Origin: SIG307 sp045596385
GTDB lineage: Bacteria; Bacillota; Clostridia; Lachnospirales; Lachnospiraceae
NCBI GenBank assembly: GCA_045596385.1
Contig: JAZOCC010000030.1
Span: forward strand, 1 to 63,603
Reading direction: 5' to 3'
DNA length: 63,603 nucleotides
In this document: one piece after another, positions 25,389-33,936 of the stretch
Layout of the letters: each line of letters starts with the position of its first letter
How positions within the stretch are numbered: position 1 is the stretch's first letter
Program-made: the position numbers and the translations under genes
Notes under the pieces: model-generated
Told to the model about the DNA's origin: nothing
The model's database searches: none
What the model saw: the letters and a program-made list of their open reading frames with translations, nothing else

Positions 25389-26945
25389 ATGGATGGTAAA
25401 ACCATACAGATTTTGGTTGCCATGATTATTTACATGGCAGTGGTTATTGTAATCGGTATAGTGTTTGCGAAAAAAGCAAATAAGAGTTCCGAGGACTATT
25501 TTCTTGGAGGAAGATCGTTGGGCCCGTGGGTAACGGCCATGAGTGCGGAGGCTTCCGATATGAGCGGCTGGCTTTTAATGGGCTTGCCGGGTGTGGCGTA
25601 TTGGTGCGGTTTGGCAGATGCGTTTTGGACTGCATTGGGGCTTGCGGTCGGTACCTATTTGAACTGGCTGATTGTGGCGAAGAGATTGCGTCGTTACAGC
25701 GTAAGAGCGAACAATTCCATTACGCTTCCGGACTTTTTCTCCAACCGGTTCCGCGAGAAGAAGAAAGTGATTATGTCCATTGCTGCGGTATTTATTCTGA
25801 TTTTCTTCACGGTATATGCGGCAAGCTGCTTTGTGACCTGCGGTAAGTTGTTCTCTACCTTATTCGGTGCAAAGTATGAGACGATGATGATTATCGGTGC
25901 GGTATTCGTATTGCTGTATACGATTTTGGGTGGTTTCCTTGCGGAGAGTGCATCCGACTTCATGCAAGGTATTGTAATGATTGTTGCGTTAGCGGTAATT
26001 GTGGTTATCAATACGGCAAATGCCGGCGGTGTCGGTGCGGTATTAGACAATGCAAAGTCCATTCCGGGCTTTTTCGAATTCTTCGGTCTCGGTAATCCGA
26101 CGGTAGACGCAAACGGTGTACAGCTTGTAGAGGCAGGTGCTCCGGTATTCGGTGCGGCTGCAGACTACGGCTTCTTAACGGTATGTTCCATGATGGCATG
26201 GGGGCTCGGTTACTTCGGTATGCCGCAGGTTCTCCTTCGTTTCATGGCAATCCGTAAGGAAGAAGAGCTTAAGTTTTCCAGAAGAATTGCAATGATATGG
26301 GTAGTGATTTCCCTTGCGGTAGCGGTATTCATCGGTATTGCGGGCAGAGCGCTGTTCCCGACGGCACATTTGACCAAGGCGGCTTCCGAGAACATCTTTA
26401 TTACCCTGGCTACCAGCTCTTTGCCGGCGATTTTGGCAGGCTTTGTTATGGCCGGTATTCTTGCGGCAACCATTAGTTCTTCCGATTCTTATCTGTTGAT
26501 TGCGGCTTCCGCTTTCGCAAAGAACATTTTCCAGGGTGTTGCGAAGAAGAAGGCAACGGATAAGCAGGTAATGCTTGTGACCAGAATTACGCTGCTTGTC
26601 ATTGCGCTTATCGCAATCGTGATTGCTTTGGATGAAAACAGTGTTATCTTTAACGTGGTATCCTTTGCATGGGCAGGCTTCGGTGCTACCTTCGGCCCGC
26701 TGATGCTGTTCTCTCTGTTCTGGAAGAGAACGAACCGTGCCGGTGCCATTGCCGGTATGATTAGCGGAGGCGGAATGGTATTCCTCTGGAAGCTTGTTAT
26801 CAGCAAGCTCGGTGGAGCATTTGCAATTTACGAATTGCTCCCGGCATTCATCTTCTCTTCCATTTGTATTGTGGTGGTATCTCTGCTTACGGCACCGCCG
26901 TCCAAGGAAATTGAAGAGGACTTTGAAGCAGTAAAGGCAGAATAA
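25389..26945 (+). CDS. putP: Sodium/solute symporter, PutP (sodium/proline) type
   Basis: 518 residues with about 13 hydrophobic segments. The start region EDYFLGGRSLGPWVTAMSAEASDMSGWLLMGLPG is the conserved sodium:solute symporter block around helices 1-2, and GILAATISSSDSYLLIAASA contains the paired serines that bind sodium in PutP. Imports proline or a related solute with sodium at the cytoplasmic membrane; proline is inferred from family resemblance. ATG at 25389 follows AGAGGAGG. A GH43 gene begins 19 bases after the stop, so the two may be cotranscribed, which leaves open a different substrate. Confidence 0.88.
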   Translation: MDGKTIQILVAMIIYMAVVIVIGIVFAKKANKSSEDYFLGGRSLGPWVTAMSAEASDMSGWLLMGLPGVAYWCGLADAFWTALGLAVGTYLNWLIVAKRLRRYSVRANNSITLPDFFSNRFREKKKVIMSIAAVFILIFFTVYAASCFVTCGKLFSTLFGAKYETMMIIGAVFVLLYTILGGFLAESASDFMQGIVMIVALAVIVVINTANAGGVGAVLDNAKSIPGFFEFFGLGNPTVDANGVQLVEAGAPVFGAAADYGFLTVCSMMAWGLGYFGMPQVLLRFMAIRKEEELKFSRRIAMIWVVISLAVAVFIGIAGRALFPTAHLTKAASENIFITLATSSLPAILAGFVMAGILAATISSSDSYLLIAASAFAKNIFQGVAKKKATDKQVMLVTRITLLVIALIAIVIALDENSVIFNVVSFAWAGFGATFGPLMLFSLFWKRTNRAGAIAGMISGGGMVFLWKLVISKLGGAFAIYELLPAFIFSSICIVVVSLLTAPPSKEIEEDFEAVKAE

Positions 26946-26963
26946 AAGCTACGGAGGTACGTT

Positions 26964-27893
26964 ATGGAAGACAAGAAGCTTTTTTGCAAGAATCCGATTA
27001 TTACATCGATGTATACCGCAGATCCGGCACCGATGGTGTTGGGAGATACGTTGTATGTTTATACTACCCACGACGAGGATGTGCTGGTAAATGATTTTTA
27101 TACCATGGTGGACTGGTACTGCTTTTCCACCAAGGACATGGTGAACTGGGAACAGCACGGTCCGATTTTTTCTTTGAACGATATCAGCTGGGCGGACGAC
27201 AGAGCCTGGGCGCCTCAGGCAGTGGAGAGGAACGGCAAGTTTTACCTCTATTGTCCGGTACATAAAAAGGACGGCGGGATGGCCATTGCGGTCGGTGTGT
27301 CCGACAGTCCGACGGGACCGTTTCAGGACCTTGGCTATCCGTTGGTGGATGAGGGAGACTGGAACGATATCGACCCGACGGTGTTTATTGATGAGGACGG
27401 ACAGGCCTATCTGTATTTCGGAAATCCGGAGCTTCGTTATGTGCTGTTAAACGAGGATATGATTTCCTACAACAAGGAAGTGGGCATTGTAAAGATTCCG
27501 ATGGTAGAGGAGTCCTTTGCAAAGGGCAGCCATATGACCGGAACCACCTATGCGGAGGGACCGTGGTTCTATAAGAGAAACGGTCTGTACTACATGGTAT
27601 ATGCTGCGTTCGGATTGGATAAGAAGGATGAGCATCTGGCGTACTCTACGTCTGAATCTCCGACCGGTCCGTGGAAGTACGGCGGTGTGCTGATGACGGA
27701 AGAGGGTGGTGTATTTACGAATCATCCGGGTGTGTGTGATTTTAAGGGACATTCTTACCTGTTCTATCACACAGGAGAGCTTCCGGGAGGCAGTCTGTTC
27801 CATCGTTCCGTTTGTGTGGCGGAGTTTACTTACAATGAGGACGGCACCATCGATACTATTGCAAAGTGTGACGGCGTAAAGGGAATCGAATAG
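26964..27893 (+). CDS. Glycoside hydrolase family 43 (arabinofuranosidase/xylosidase type)
   Basis: 309 residues forming one five-bladed propeller. The three acidic catalytic positions are visible: D in TADPAPMV near residue 20, D in NDIDPTVF near 137 and E in TYAEGPWFY near 196. GH43 enzymes release arabinose or xylose from plant polysaccharide fragments. No signal peptide or C-terminal beta-sandwich, so it should work inside the cell on imported oligosaccharides. It follows putP by 19 bases with a good GGAGG site and ends before a strong hairpin. Confidence 0.9.
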   Translation: MEDKKLFCKNPIITSMYTADPAPMVLGDTLYVYTTHDEDVLVNDFYTMVDWYCFSTKDMVNWEQHGPIFSLNDISWADDRAWAPQAVERNGKFYLYCPVHKKDGGMAIAVGVSDSPTGPFQDLGYPLVDEGDWNDIDPTVFIDEDGQAYLYFGNPELRYVLLNEDMISYNKEVGIVKIPMVEESFAKGSHMTGTTYAEGPWFYKRNGLYYMVYAAFGLDKKDEHLAYSTSESPTGPWKYGGVLMTEEGGVFTNHPGVCDFKGHSYLFYHTGELPGGSLFHRSVCVAEFTYNEDGTIDTIAKCDGVKGIE

Positions 27894-27931
27894 GGCGAAC
27901 AGGTCGAAACGTGAGCGAATCTTAATATGGA

Positions 27932-27961
27932 TTGACAATGCACCTCCAAGTGCACTAAAAT
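27932..27961 (+). promoter_or_regulatory. Promoter nested in the hairpin upstream of the OYE gene
   Basis: TTGACA (27932-27937) and TAAAAT (27956-27961) with an 18-base spacer. Transcripts from here would begin near 27968, inside the 3' arm, and so would lack the strand that hides the ribosome site. Confidence 0.6.
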
Positions 27962-27983
27962 AGAGCTTGGAGGTGCATTTTTT
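27937..27983 (+). terminator. Terminator after GH43 that also carries the next gene's ribosome site
   Basis: A perfect 14-bp stem (27937-27950 with 27966-27979; arm AATGCACCTCCAAG) runs into six T. The GGAGG in the 3' arm (27969-27973) is the only plausible ribosome site of the gene that starts at 27984. Confidence 0.9.
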
Positions 27984-29063
27984 ATGGTGAAAACAAATAC
28001 ACCGATTCGAATCGGAAGTCATATGTTAAAGAACAGAATTACCTTTGCTCCAACGGTAAAGTTTGATTTTACCGACGATTCCGGCAAGGCGAATGAAAAG
28101 CTGGTGGCTCACTATACAGAGCGGGCAAAAGGAGGTTGTGGTCTGATTTGCGTGGAGGCAACGGCAGTTACGCCGGGCGGCAGATTTTGTAAGACCCATA
28201 TGGGGCTTTGGAGTGACGAGCAGATTGCGGGACATAAAGAGATTACCGCAGGATGTCATAAATACGGTGCGGTGGTGATTATCCAGTTGAATCACACAGG
28301 CTATACCTCAAATCCCGAATGCGGTCCGGCTATCGGTCCGTCAGCGGTGATAAGACAGGGGTTTCGCGGTGACTATACCACGGTGGAGATGAGCCTTGCG
28401 GAGGTTCATGCCATGCAGCAGGCCTTTGTTGATGCAGCGGTACGGGCAAAAGAAGCGGGCTACAACGGCGTGCAGTTCCACGGTTGTCACGGGTATTTAA
28501 TTAACCAGTTTATGGCACCGTCAGCCAATCTGAGAACGGACGAATACGGCGGTTCTGCGGAAAACAGAGCCAGATTTTGCAGTGAAATGATTGCAAAGGT
28601 GAGAGAACTTTGCGGACCGGACTTTTTGATTTCCGTGCGCACTTCCGGCTGCGACAGTACCCTTGAGGATGCCGTTGCGGTGGCGGAGGAGTACGTAAAG
28701 GCCGGTTGTGACTATTTACAGGTGTCTTCCGGTATGTCTTCTTTGGAAACCGTAGCACCGTTTCATGATTCGAAGGTTACGGATATTCAGAGTCTCGGCG
28801 CGTATTTTAAAGAGCATTTTAACGGAAGAGTACCGGTATCCTGTGTAGGCGGTTTGACAGAACCGGAACAGATTCATTATCTGATTGAGCATGAATATGT
28901 GGATACGGTAGATGTGGCAAAGGCGATTTTGGCGGATCCGGAGTTTGCAAACGCGGTCATGGAAGGGACGACGTATACCAAGTGCTTCGGTTGTCAGGCT
29001 TGTCAATATGGACCGTTTACGGCGCATCAGTGTCCGGCGGAGAGGAAGCGGATGCGGGAATAG
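27984..29063 (+). CDS. NADH:flavin oxidoreductase (Old Yellow Enzyme family), barrel only
   Basis: 359 residues. NTPIRIGSHMLKNRITFAP is the conserved FMN-barrel entry, VQFHGCHGYLINQFMAPSANLRTDEYGGSAENRARF is the family signature around the active site, and CVGGLTEP lies at the phosphate site. The C-terminus holds CFGCQACQ and a further Cys in HQCP, like the 4Fe-4S ligands of 2,4-dienoyl-CoA/enoate reductases, but the FAD/NAD domain that usually follows is absent. It reduces activated C=C bonds or similar; electron donor unclear. The ATG directly follows a terminator T run. Confidence 0.88.
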   Translation: MVKTNTPIRIGSHMLKNRITFAPTVKFDFTDDSGKANEKLVAHYTERAKGGCGLICVEATAVTPGGRFCKTHMGLWSDEQIAGHKEITAGCHKYGAVVIIQLNHTGYTSNPECGPAIGPSAVIRQGFRGDYTTVEMSLAEVHAMQQAFVDAAVRAKEAGYNGVQFHGCHGYLINQFMAPSANLRTDEYGGSAENRARFCSEMIAKVRELCGPDFLISVRTSGCDSTLEDAVAVAEEYVKAGCDYLQVSSGMSSLETVAPFHDSKVTDIQSLGAYFKEHFNGRVPVSCVGGLTEPEQIHYLIEHEYVDTVDVAKAILADPEFANAVMEGTTYTKCFGCQACQYGPFTAHQCPAERKRMRE

Positions 29064-29107
29064 TATCTGCATGATGTCGGTAGAGGAATCATAGAAACGG
29101 AGGAAGC

Positions 29108-29782
29108 ATGCGTATCATATTTGTACGACACGGACATCCCGATTACGAGAAGGATTGCCTGACTGCGCTCGGGCATAAGCACGGGGAAGCGGTAGCGGAA
29201 CGGTTAAAGGACGAACCGGTGGAGAAGATTTTTTCTTCTACCTGCGGAAGGGCTTTGGAAACCGCTGAGCATATCAATGAAAAATTCGGCCTGGGTGTGG
29301 ATGGGCTTCCGTTTATGAGGGAAATCAAATGGGGCTCCGCAGACGGTACGCCGGTGTATGAGGACGGACATCCGTGGCTGAACTCCGACTATCTGGTGGC
29401 GCAGGGAAACGACTTGTTAAATCCTGATTGGAGGAAAACGGAGCAGTACCGAAAGAATAAAGTGGTGGCAGCGGCAGATGCCTTGGCGGAAGGGTTTGAC
29501 GCATGGCTTGCCGGACTCGGATATACAAGAGAGGGAGATTACTACCGGGTAGGGAAGATACGGTACGGAACCGTTGTACTGGTCAGCCACGGGGGAGCAT
29601 CTTCGGCGGCTTTGGCTCATTTTTTCAATCTGCCGTTTCCGTTTGTTTGCTCGGCTATTTGTCCGGCCTATACGGCGGTAACGATTGTGGCGCTTTCCGA
29701 GGAGGAGGGTGCGTTAGTTGCACCGAAGTTTGAGATTATGAATGATGCGAGACATATTGCAAAGATAGAAGAACTCGATTGA
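29108..29782 (+). CDS. Histidine phosphatase family protein
   Basis: 224 residues. The N-terminal FVRHGHPDYE carries the RHG motif with the phosphorylated His; FSSTCGRALETAE and VLVSHGG supply the remaining active-site Arg and His. Phosphoglycerate-mutase-like phosphatases act on sugar phosphates, nucleotides or proteins; the substrate here is unknown. ACGGAGGAAGC precedes the start. 44 bases after the OYE gene, so probably one operon. Confidence 0.9.
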   Translation: MRIIFVRHGHPDYEKDCLTALGHKHGEAVAERLKDEPVEKIFSSTCGRALETAEHINEKFGLGVDGLPFMREIKWGSADGTPVYEDGHPWLNSDYLVAQGNDLLNPDWRKTEQYRKNKVVAAADALAEGFDAWLAGLGYTREGDYYRVGKIRYGTVVLVSHGGASSAALAHFFNLPFPFVCSAICPAYTAVTIVALSEEEGALVAPKFEIMNDARHIAKIEELD

Positions 29783-29796
29783 AACAGCGTTCATAG

Positions 29797-29825
29797 TTTA
29801 CATTTTTCTGCAGAATTGGTATATT
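29797..29825 (+). promoter_or_regulatory. Promoter of the PfkB kinase gene
   Basis: TTTACA (29797-29802), a 17-base spacer and TATATT (29820-29825). Confidence 0.6.
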
Positions 29826-29857
29826 GGCCATAGAGACAAAGCAAAGGAGGAGCTCCG

Positions 29858-30823
29858 ATGAAACATATCGATGTAACAGCTTTGGGAGAATTATTAATCG
29901 ACTTTACGGAAAACGGACTCAGCCCACAGGGAAATTCTTTATTGGAAGCCAACCCGGGAGGGGCTCCGTGTAATGTGCTTGCGATGTTAAGCAAGCTTGG
30001 GCACCGTACCGCCTTTGTGGGGAAGGTCGGTGCAGACATGTTCGGAAGACGGTTGCGCCGGGTGGTGACTGACGCAGGAATCGATACAAGCGGGCTGGTG
30101 GAAGATAAGGACGTGAACACCACTCTGGCATTTGTACAAACGCTTGCGGACGGAGACCGCGACTTTTCCTTTTATCGCAATCCGGGCGCGGATATGATGT
30201 TAACCGCTGCAGACGTAAAGGAGGAGCTTGTAGCGAATTGTCGGATCTTTCATTTCGGCAGTCTGTCCATGACAGCAGACGGTTGCAGAAAAGCAACGGA
30301 AGCATCGATTGCCCGTGCAAAACAAGCCGGTGCATTGATTTCCTTTGATCCAAACTTAAGAGAACCGCTTTGGGACAGTTTAGAGACAGCAAAGGAGCGG
30401 ATTCTTTACGGTTTGGAACAGTGTGATATTTTAAAAATTTCCGATAATGAAATCGAATGGCTGACCGGGGAGACGGAGTATAAAAAAGCCGCAGAGAGTT
30501 TGAAAGCAAAGTATCGGATTCCACTGATTTTAGTATCCCTCGGAAAGAACGGAAGTATGGCACTTTCCGATGTTGCCTTTGTGCAGATGCCGGGATACCG
30601 GGTGAATACCATAGAGACTACCGGAGCGGGAGATACCTTCTGCGCTTGTGTGTTACATTACATTTTAGAACACGGATTCCGGGCATACAACGAAGAGGAA
30701 CTTACGGAATTGCTTCGTTTTGCCAACGGGGCAGCGGCCATCGTAACGACCAGAAAGGGAGCCCTTTCGGTGATGCCGGAAAAAACAGAGGTAGAAGCAC
30801 TGATAGGAAAAAGTGATTTGTAA
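29858..30823 (+). CDS. PfkB-family carbohydrate kinase, probably fructokinase
   Basis: 321 residues. ALGELLIDFTENG, NPGGAPCNVLAMLSKLG and GKVGADMFG are the N-terminal sugar-binding signatures, and ETTGAGDTFCACVL contains the catalytic Asp of PfkB signature 2. The close match of the GGAPCNVA region to clostridial fructokinases suggests fructose as substrate, giving fructose 6-phosphate. The gene has its own promoter and an AAGGAGGAG site. Confidence 0.88.
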   Translation: MKHIDVTALGELLIDFTENGLSPQGNSLLEANPGGAPCNVLAMLSKLGHRTAFVGKVGADMFGRRLRRVVTDAGIDTSGLVEDKDVNTTLAFVQTLADGDRDFSFYRNPGADMMLTAADVKEELVANCRIFHFGSLSMTADGCRKATEASIARAKQAGALISFDPNLREPLWDSLETAKERILYGLEQCDILKISDNEIEWLTGETEYKKAAESLKAKYRIPLILVSLGKNGSMALSDVAFVQMPGYRVNTIETTGAGDTFCACVLHYILEHGFRAYNEEELTELLRFANGAAAIVTTRKGALSVMPEKTEVEALIGKSDL

Positions 30824-30850
30824 CAGATAGTGACTTTCATGCTGTAAAAT

Positions 30851-30880
30851 TTGACAAATCCCCTGCGTTTGTGATATACT
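30851..30880 (+). promoter_or_regulatory. Promoter of the flagellin gene (housekeeping type)
   Basis: TTGACA (30851-30856), an 18-base spacer and TATACT (30875-30880). The flagellar sigma consensus (TAAA and GCCGATAA) is not present. A CCATC-TGAC-GATGG hairpin lies just before AAAGGAGG. Confidence 0.65.
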
Positions 30881-30928
30881 ATAATCGAAGAACAACCATC
30901 TGACGATGGTAGGAAAGGAGGAGTTCCC

Positions 30929-31681
30929 ATGAGTGTATCGGCAATTCAGTCTCAGCGTTTATTTACCTCTCTGATTAGCGGCAAGCGGATTAACAGTGCG
31001 GCGGACGATGCGGCGGGACTAGCCATCAGTGAGAAGCTTTTGGCTCAGACCAACGGATATGCGGTAGGCACCAACAATGCGGCAGACGGCATCAATCTGA
31101 TGAATGTGGCGGATGGGGCTCTTTCTACGATGCAGGATTCCCTGCAACGTATCCGTGAGCTTGCGGTGCAGGTAGGGAACGGTATATATTCTGCTTCCGA
31201 TAAAGAGCTGATTCAGATGGAAATTGACGGTTTGAAGGCATCTATTCAGGATGCGGCAAAGGGCACTGAGTTTAATACCATGAAGCTGTTAGACGGTAGT
31301 ATGGCCAGTCTCTCTTTGGCAACCAATCCGTCCGGCGGTGGGCTTGAGATACAGATGGATAGTTCCACGTTAGAATCCCTCGGTATTGCGGATTTTAGTG
31401 TGATGGGTGACTTTTCTCTGGATGATATCGACAGCGCGATTCAGGCAGTCAGCAAGGCAAGAAGCAGACTGGGAGCCAAGACAAATGCGTTGGGTCATAC
31501 AATCAATTACAACGAGAATGCGGGACTGAATCTGATGGCAGCGAACAGCCGTATCCGTGATACGGACTACGGTACAGCTGTTGCGAATAAGAACCGTGAC
31601 GATATTTTGTCCCAGTATCGTATCTTTGCCATGAAGGCGCAGATGAACAACCATGCGGGCGTGTTAAAGTTGCTCGGATAA
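30929..31681 (+). CDS. Short flagellin
   Basis: 250 residues. The helical D0/D1 cores are present: SLISGKRINSAADDAAGLAIS and MQDSLQRIRELAVQVGNG at the N-terminus and SRLGAKTNAL, NSRIRDTDYGTAVANKNRDDI and QMNNHAGVLKLLG at the C-terminus. The variable D2/D3 part is almost absent, giving a minimal flagellin. The N-terminus starts MSVSAIQSQ rather than the common INHN pattern. It has its own housekeeping promoter and terminator and no other flagellar gene lies in this window. It may be a minor filament protein or a specialised paralogue. Confidence 0.85.
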   Translation: MSVSAIQSQRLFTSLISGKRINSAADDAAGLAISEKLLAQTNGYAVGTNNAADGINLMNVADGALSTMQDSLQRIRELAVQVGNGIYSASDKELIQMEIDGLKASIQDAAKGTEFNTMKLLDGSMASLSLATNPSGGGLEIQMDSSTLESLGIADFSVMGDFSLDDIDSAIQAVSKARSRLGAKTNALGHTINYNENAGLNLMAANSRIRDTDYGTAVANKNRDDILSQYRIFAMKAQMNNHAGVLKLLG

Positions 31682-31700
31682 GAGAATGTCAGAGTTTACG

Positions 31701-31736
31701 TCCTCCTTTTAGGGTTTGGCTAAAAGGAGGATTTTT
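31701..31736 (+). terminator. Terminator after the flagellin gene
   Basis: A perfect 12-bp stem (TCCTCCTTTTAG with CTAAAAGGAGGA) followed by five T. Confidence 0.92.
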
Positions 31737-31788
31737 CATAGGGTGACGGAGCGTAAGAAAGTGAATGCAGAGTAAAGGGGCTTAGCTT

Positions 31789-32994
31789 ATGGGAAAAGAT
31801 GAAAAGCAAGTATTGAGTGAAGTTCGACAGGCGTATGAAAAGCATGAGATTAAGGCTTTTTTTCAGCCGATTTATGATGCACTTAGCGGAAAAATGGTTT
31901 GTGCGGAGGCGTTATCTCGTTGGATTAAGGATGACGGAACAATGGTGATGCCGGGGGACTATATCCCGGTGTTAGAGGCTACCGAGGCGATTTGCGACCT
32001 TGACTGGTATATGTTAAACGAGGTGTGCCGTGCATTAAAGGAGCAGAAGGAGCTGGGAATTCCGTGTGTAAAGGTTTCCGTGAACTTTTCCAGAAAACAC
32101 ATTCCGGATCATGGCTTTGCCGGAACCTTATGTGAGATAACAGATGCATACGGAATTGCACATGAGCTGCTCCAGGTGGAACTTACGGAATCGGCATTAA
32201 TTGATAACAGCATGGAGCAAGTGGAGGCGTTTGTGAAAAAAATCCGGAGAGAAGGTTTTTCTGTTGCGGTAGATGATTTCGGAACAGGAATGTCGTCTCT
32301 CGGTATGGTAAAGGACATTGCGTTTGATACATTGAAAATCGACCGTTCTCTTCTAAACAGGAATTGTGAGGACGAAAAGGAACGTATTGTGTTGGAAAGT
32401 ATTCTGGATTTTGCGCATCGTCTGAAATTGGTGACGGTAGCAGAGGGAGTGGAAACCATGGAACAATTGGGGTTTCTCCGAACCTGCGGGTGCAAGCAGA
32501 TTCAAGGTTATTTATATGCAAAACCTATGCCGGTGGAGGCTTTCTGGGAGACTTGTAAGTCGGATGCGAAAAAAGAGTTGGAAGAAGATATTTTACATGT
32601 GCAGAGTCAGTCTAGTGCGGTACAATTATTACTGGATGCGGTGTATGCTCGTTATCCGTTGATTATTTACATCAATTTGACAAGAAACAGCTATTATATG
32701 ATGAAGTATGATGGGTTTACGGCCACCAGCTGTGTTTCCGCAGGTGCATTTGATGAATGTATTGTACATGCATCCGGTACCATGCATCCGGAGGATGCGG
32801 AGCTGTTCCGCCAAACCTTCTGCATTGAAAACCAGATGGCGGCTTATGAGCGGGGAGAAAAATATATTTCCGTTATGGTACGACAGTTGGGGGATGATAA
32901 GGTGTATCGTAGAGTTGAGGTGACGAATTACTTTGTAAAGAATCCGTCGTCGGAGGATGTATTGGTTATCAGTCTGAGTCATAATTTGGATTAA
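31789..32994 (+). CDS. EAL-domain cyclic-di-GMP phosphodiesterase
   Basis: 401 residues. The EAL domain covers about 10-250 with all expected catalytic elements: AEALSRW (EAL), VSVNFSRKH (N), ELTES (E), VDDFGTGMSSL (DD), TLKIDRS (K), VAEGVET (E) and QGYLYAKP (Q). It should hydrolyse cyclic-di-GMP to linear pGpG. The C-terminal 150 residues look like a PAS-type sensory domain (YINLTRNSYYMMKYDG, VEVTNYFVKNP). No membrane segment. It lies just after a flagellin gene and ahead of two GGDEF genes, suggesting local signalling in motility or surface control. Confidence 0.9.
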   Translation: MGKDEKQVLSEVRQAYEKHEIKAFFQPIYDALSGKMVCAEALSRWIKDDGTMVMPGDYIPVLEATEAICDLDWYMLNEVCRALKEQKELGIPCVKVSVNFSRKHIPDHGFAGTLCEITDAYGIAHELLQVELTESALIDNSMEQVEAFVKKIRREGFSVAVDDFGTGMSSLGMVKDIAFDTLKIDRSLLNRNCEDEKERIVLESILDFAHRLKLVTVAEGVETMEQLGFLRTCGCKQIQGYLYAKPMPVEAFWETCKSDAKKELEEDILHVQSQSSAVQLLLDAVYARYPLIIYINLTRNSYYMMKYDGFTATSCVSAGAFDECIVHASGTMHPEDAELFRQTFCIENQMAAYERGEKYISVMVRQLGDDKVYRRVEVTNYFVKNPSSEDVLVISLSHNLD

Positions 32995-33016
32995 TTGGAT
33001 AAATGTAAGCAAAATG

Positions 33017-33056
33017 AAAGGCACGGGAATCGATAGGAGGTTCTTGTGCCTTTTCT
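33017..33056 (+). terminator. Terminator after the EAL gene
   Basis: AAAGGCAC (33017-33024) pairs with GTGCCTTT (33046-33053), with further wobble pairs inside, then TTCTTT. Confidence 0.75.
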
Positions 33057-33142
33057 TTGCCAATCGGCGGGATTTCCGGCTTTCCGGGTTGCTCCGGGAA
33101 CTGGATTGTATTTTGCCTTTTTTTTGTTCTGGGACAAATAAA

Positions 33143-33157
33143 TATCGAAAAACGATA
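33143..33157. promoter_or_regulatory. Operator-like palindrome upstream of the DUF2975/YozG operon
   Basis: TATCG and CGATA flank five A, ending nine bases before the -35 box. It is a likely site for the small XRE regulator encoded in the same operon. Confidence 0.5.
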
Positions 33158-33165
33158 AAAAACTA

Positions 33166-33194
33166 TTGACAAAGAATAATGAAGGTGTTATGAT
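33166..33194 (+). promoter_or_regulatory. Promoter of the DUF2975/YozG operon
   Basis: TTGACA (33166-33171), a 17-base spacer and TATGAT (33189-33194), close to consensus. Confidence 0.8.
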
Positions 33195-33236
33195 GGTCAC
33201 AAAAGAACGACTGGATGATTTTTACGGAGGTTTGTT

Positions 33237-33689
33237 ATGAGCGGGAAAGATAAGTCGGTGATGTTGACGTCGGTGTTGGTAAAAGTGGTGTATGTGCTGG
33301 TGGCGGTTTGTTGTGTAACTGCACCGCTTCTGGTTAAGCGCTATGACAGTTTACTGGTGGCAAGCGGGCAGGAGAGTGTGTATTTCCCTGTGCTGATTAC
33401 TCTGTATTGTGCGGTGCCTTTTGCGGTGATTGCCCTTGTGTGCCTGGATATATTACTTCGCAATATCAGAAAAGAGCAGCCCTTTGTTGTACAGAATGTC
33501 ACAATGCTTCGGGTGATTTCTTACTGCTGCTTTGCGGAGGTGCCGGTGTTTGTATATCTGGCGATATTAAGACCGTTTGCGATAGCGATATTGGTTGCCT
33601 TTGGATTTATGGGACTGATTTTACGTGTGGTAAAGAATGTGTTCGAGCAGGCAATCGAAATCAGGGAAGAGAATGATTTTACAATTTAG
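33237..33689 (+). CDS. DUF2975 membrane protein
   Basis: 150 residues with four hydrophobic segments at about 13-33, 47-68, 95-115 and 118-135. The order of segments and the LRNIRKEQPFVVQNVTMLRVISYCC loop are typical of DUF2975 proteins, which are nearly always encoded next to a small YozG-type regulator, as here (12 bases downstream). The pair may form a membrane sensor and its regulator; function unproven. Confidence 0.85.
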   Translation: MSGKDKSVMLTSVLVKVVYVLVAVCCVTAPLLVKRYDSLLVASGQESVYFPVLITLYCAVPFAVIALVCLDILLRNIRKEQPFVVQNVTMLRVISYCCFAEVPVFVYLAILRPFAIAILVAFGFMGLILRVVKNVFEQAIEIREENDFTI

Positions 33690-33700
33690 AGAGGTGCGGT

Positions 33701-33934
33701 ATGAGAATTGTAATTAATCTGGATGTGATGATGGCAAAGCGGAAGATTTCTTCCAATGAGCTTGCGGAGAAAATCGGCATTACCCCGGCTAATCTCTCGG
33801 TGCTTAAAACCGGAAAGGCAAAGGCGGTGAGGTTTTCTACCTTGGAAAAGATATGTGAGGCACTGGATTGCCAGCCGGGCGATATTTTAGAGTACGACCC
33901 GACAAGACCGGGGACAGAGGAACAGGAGGAGTAG
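33701..33934 (+). CDS. Small XRE regulator, YozG type
   Basis: 77 residues, almost all helix-turn-helix: NLDVMMAKRKISSNELAEKIGITPANLSVLKTGKAKAVRF then LEKICEALDCQPGDILEY. This is the classic Cro/CI-type partner of DUF2975. Likely to bind the TATCG-CGATA palindrome upstream of the operon. The next ATG begins two bases after its stop. Confidence 0.9.
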   Translation: MRIVINLDVMMAKRKISSNELAEKIGITPANLSVLKTGKAKAVRFSTLEKICEALDCQPGDILEYDPTRPGTEEQEE

Positions 33935-33936
33935 AA

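Noticed and set aside
30841..30928. Flagellar sigma-D promoter for the flagellin gene
   Set aside because: No TAAA with GCCGATAA at 15 bases was seen; a TTGACA/TATACT housekeeping promoter explains the site better.
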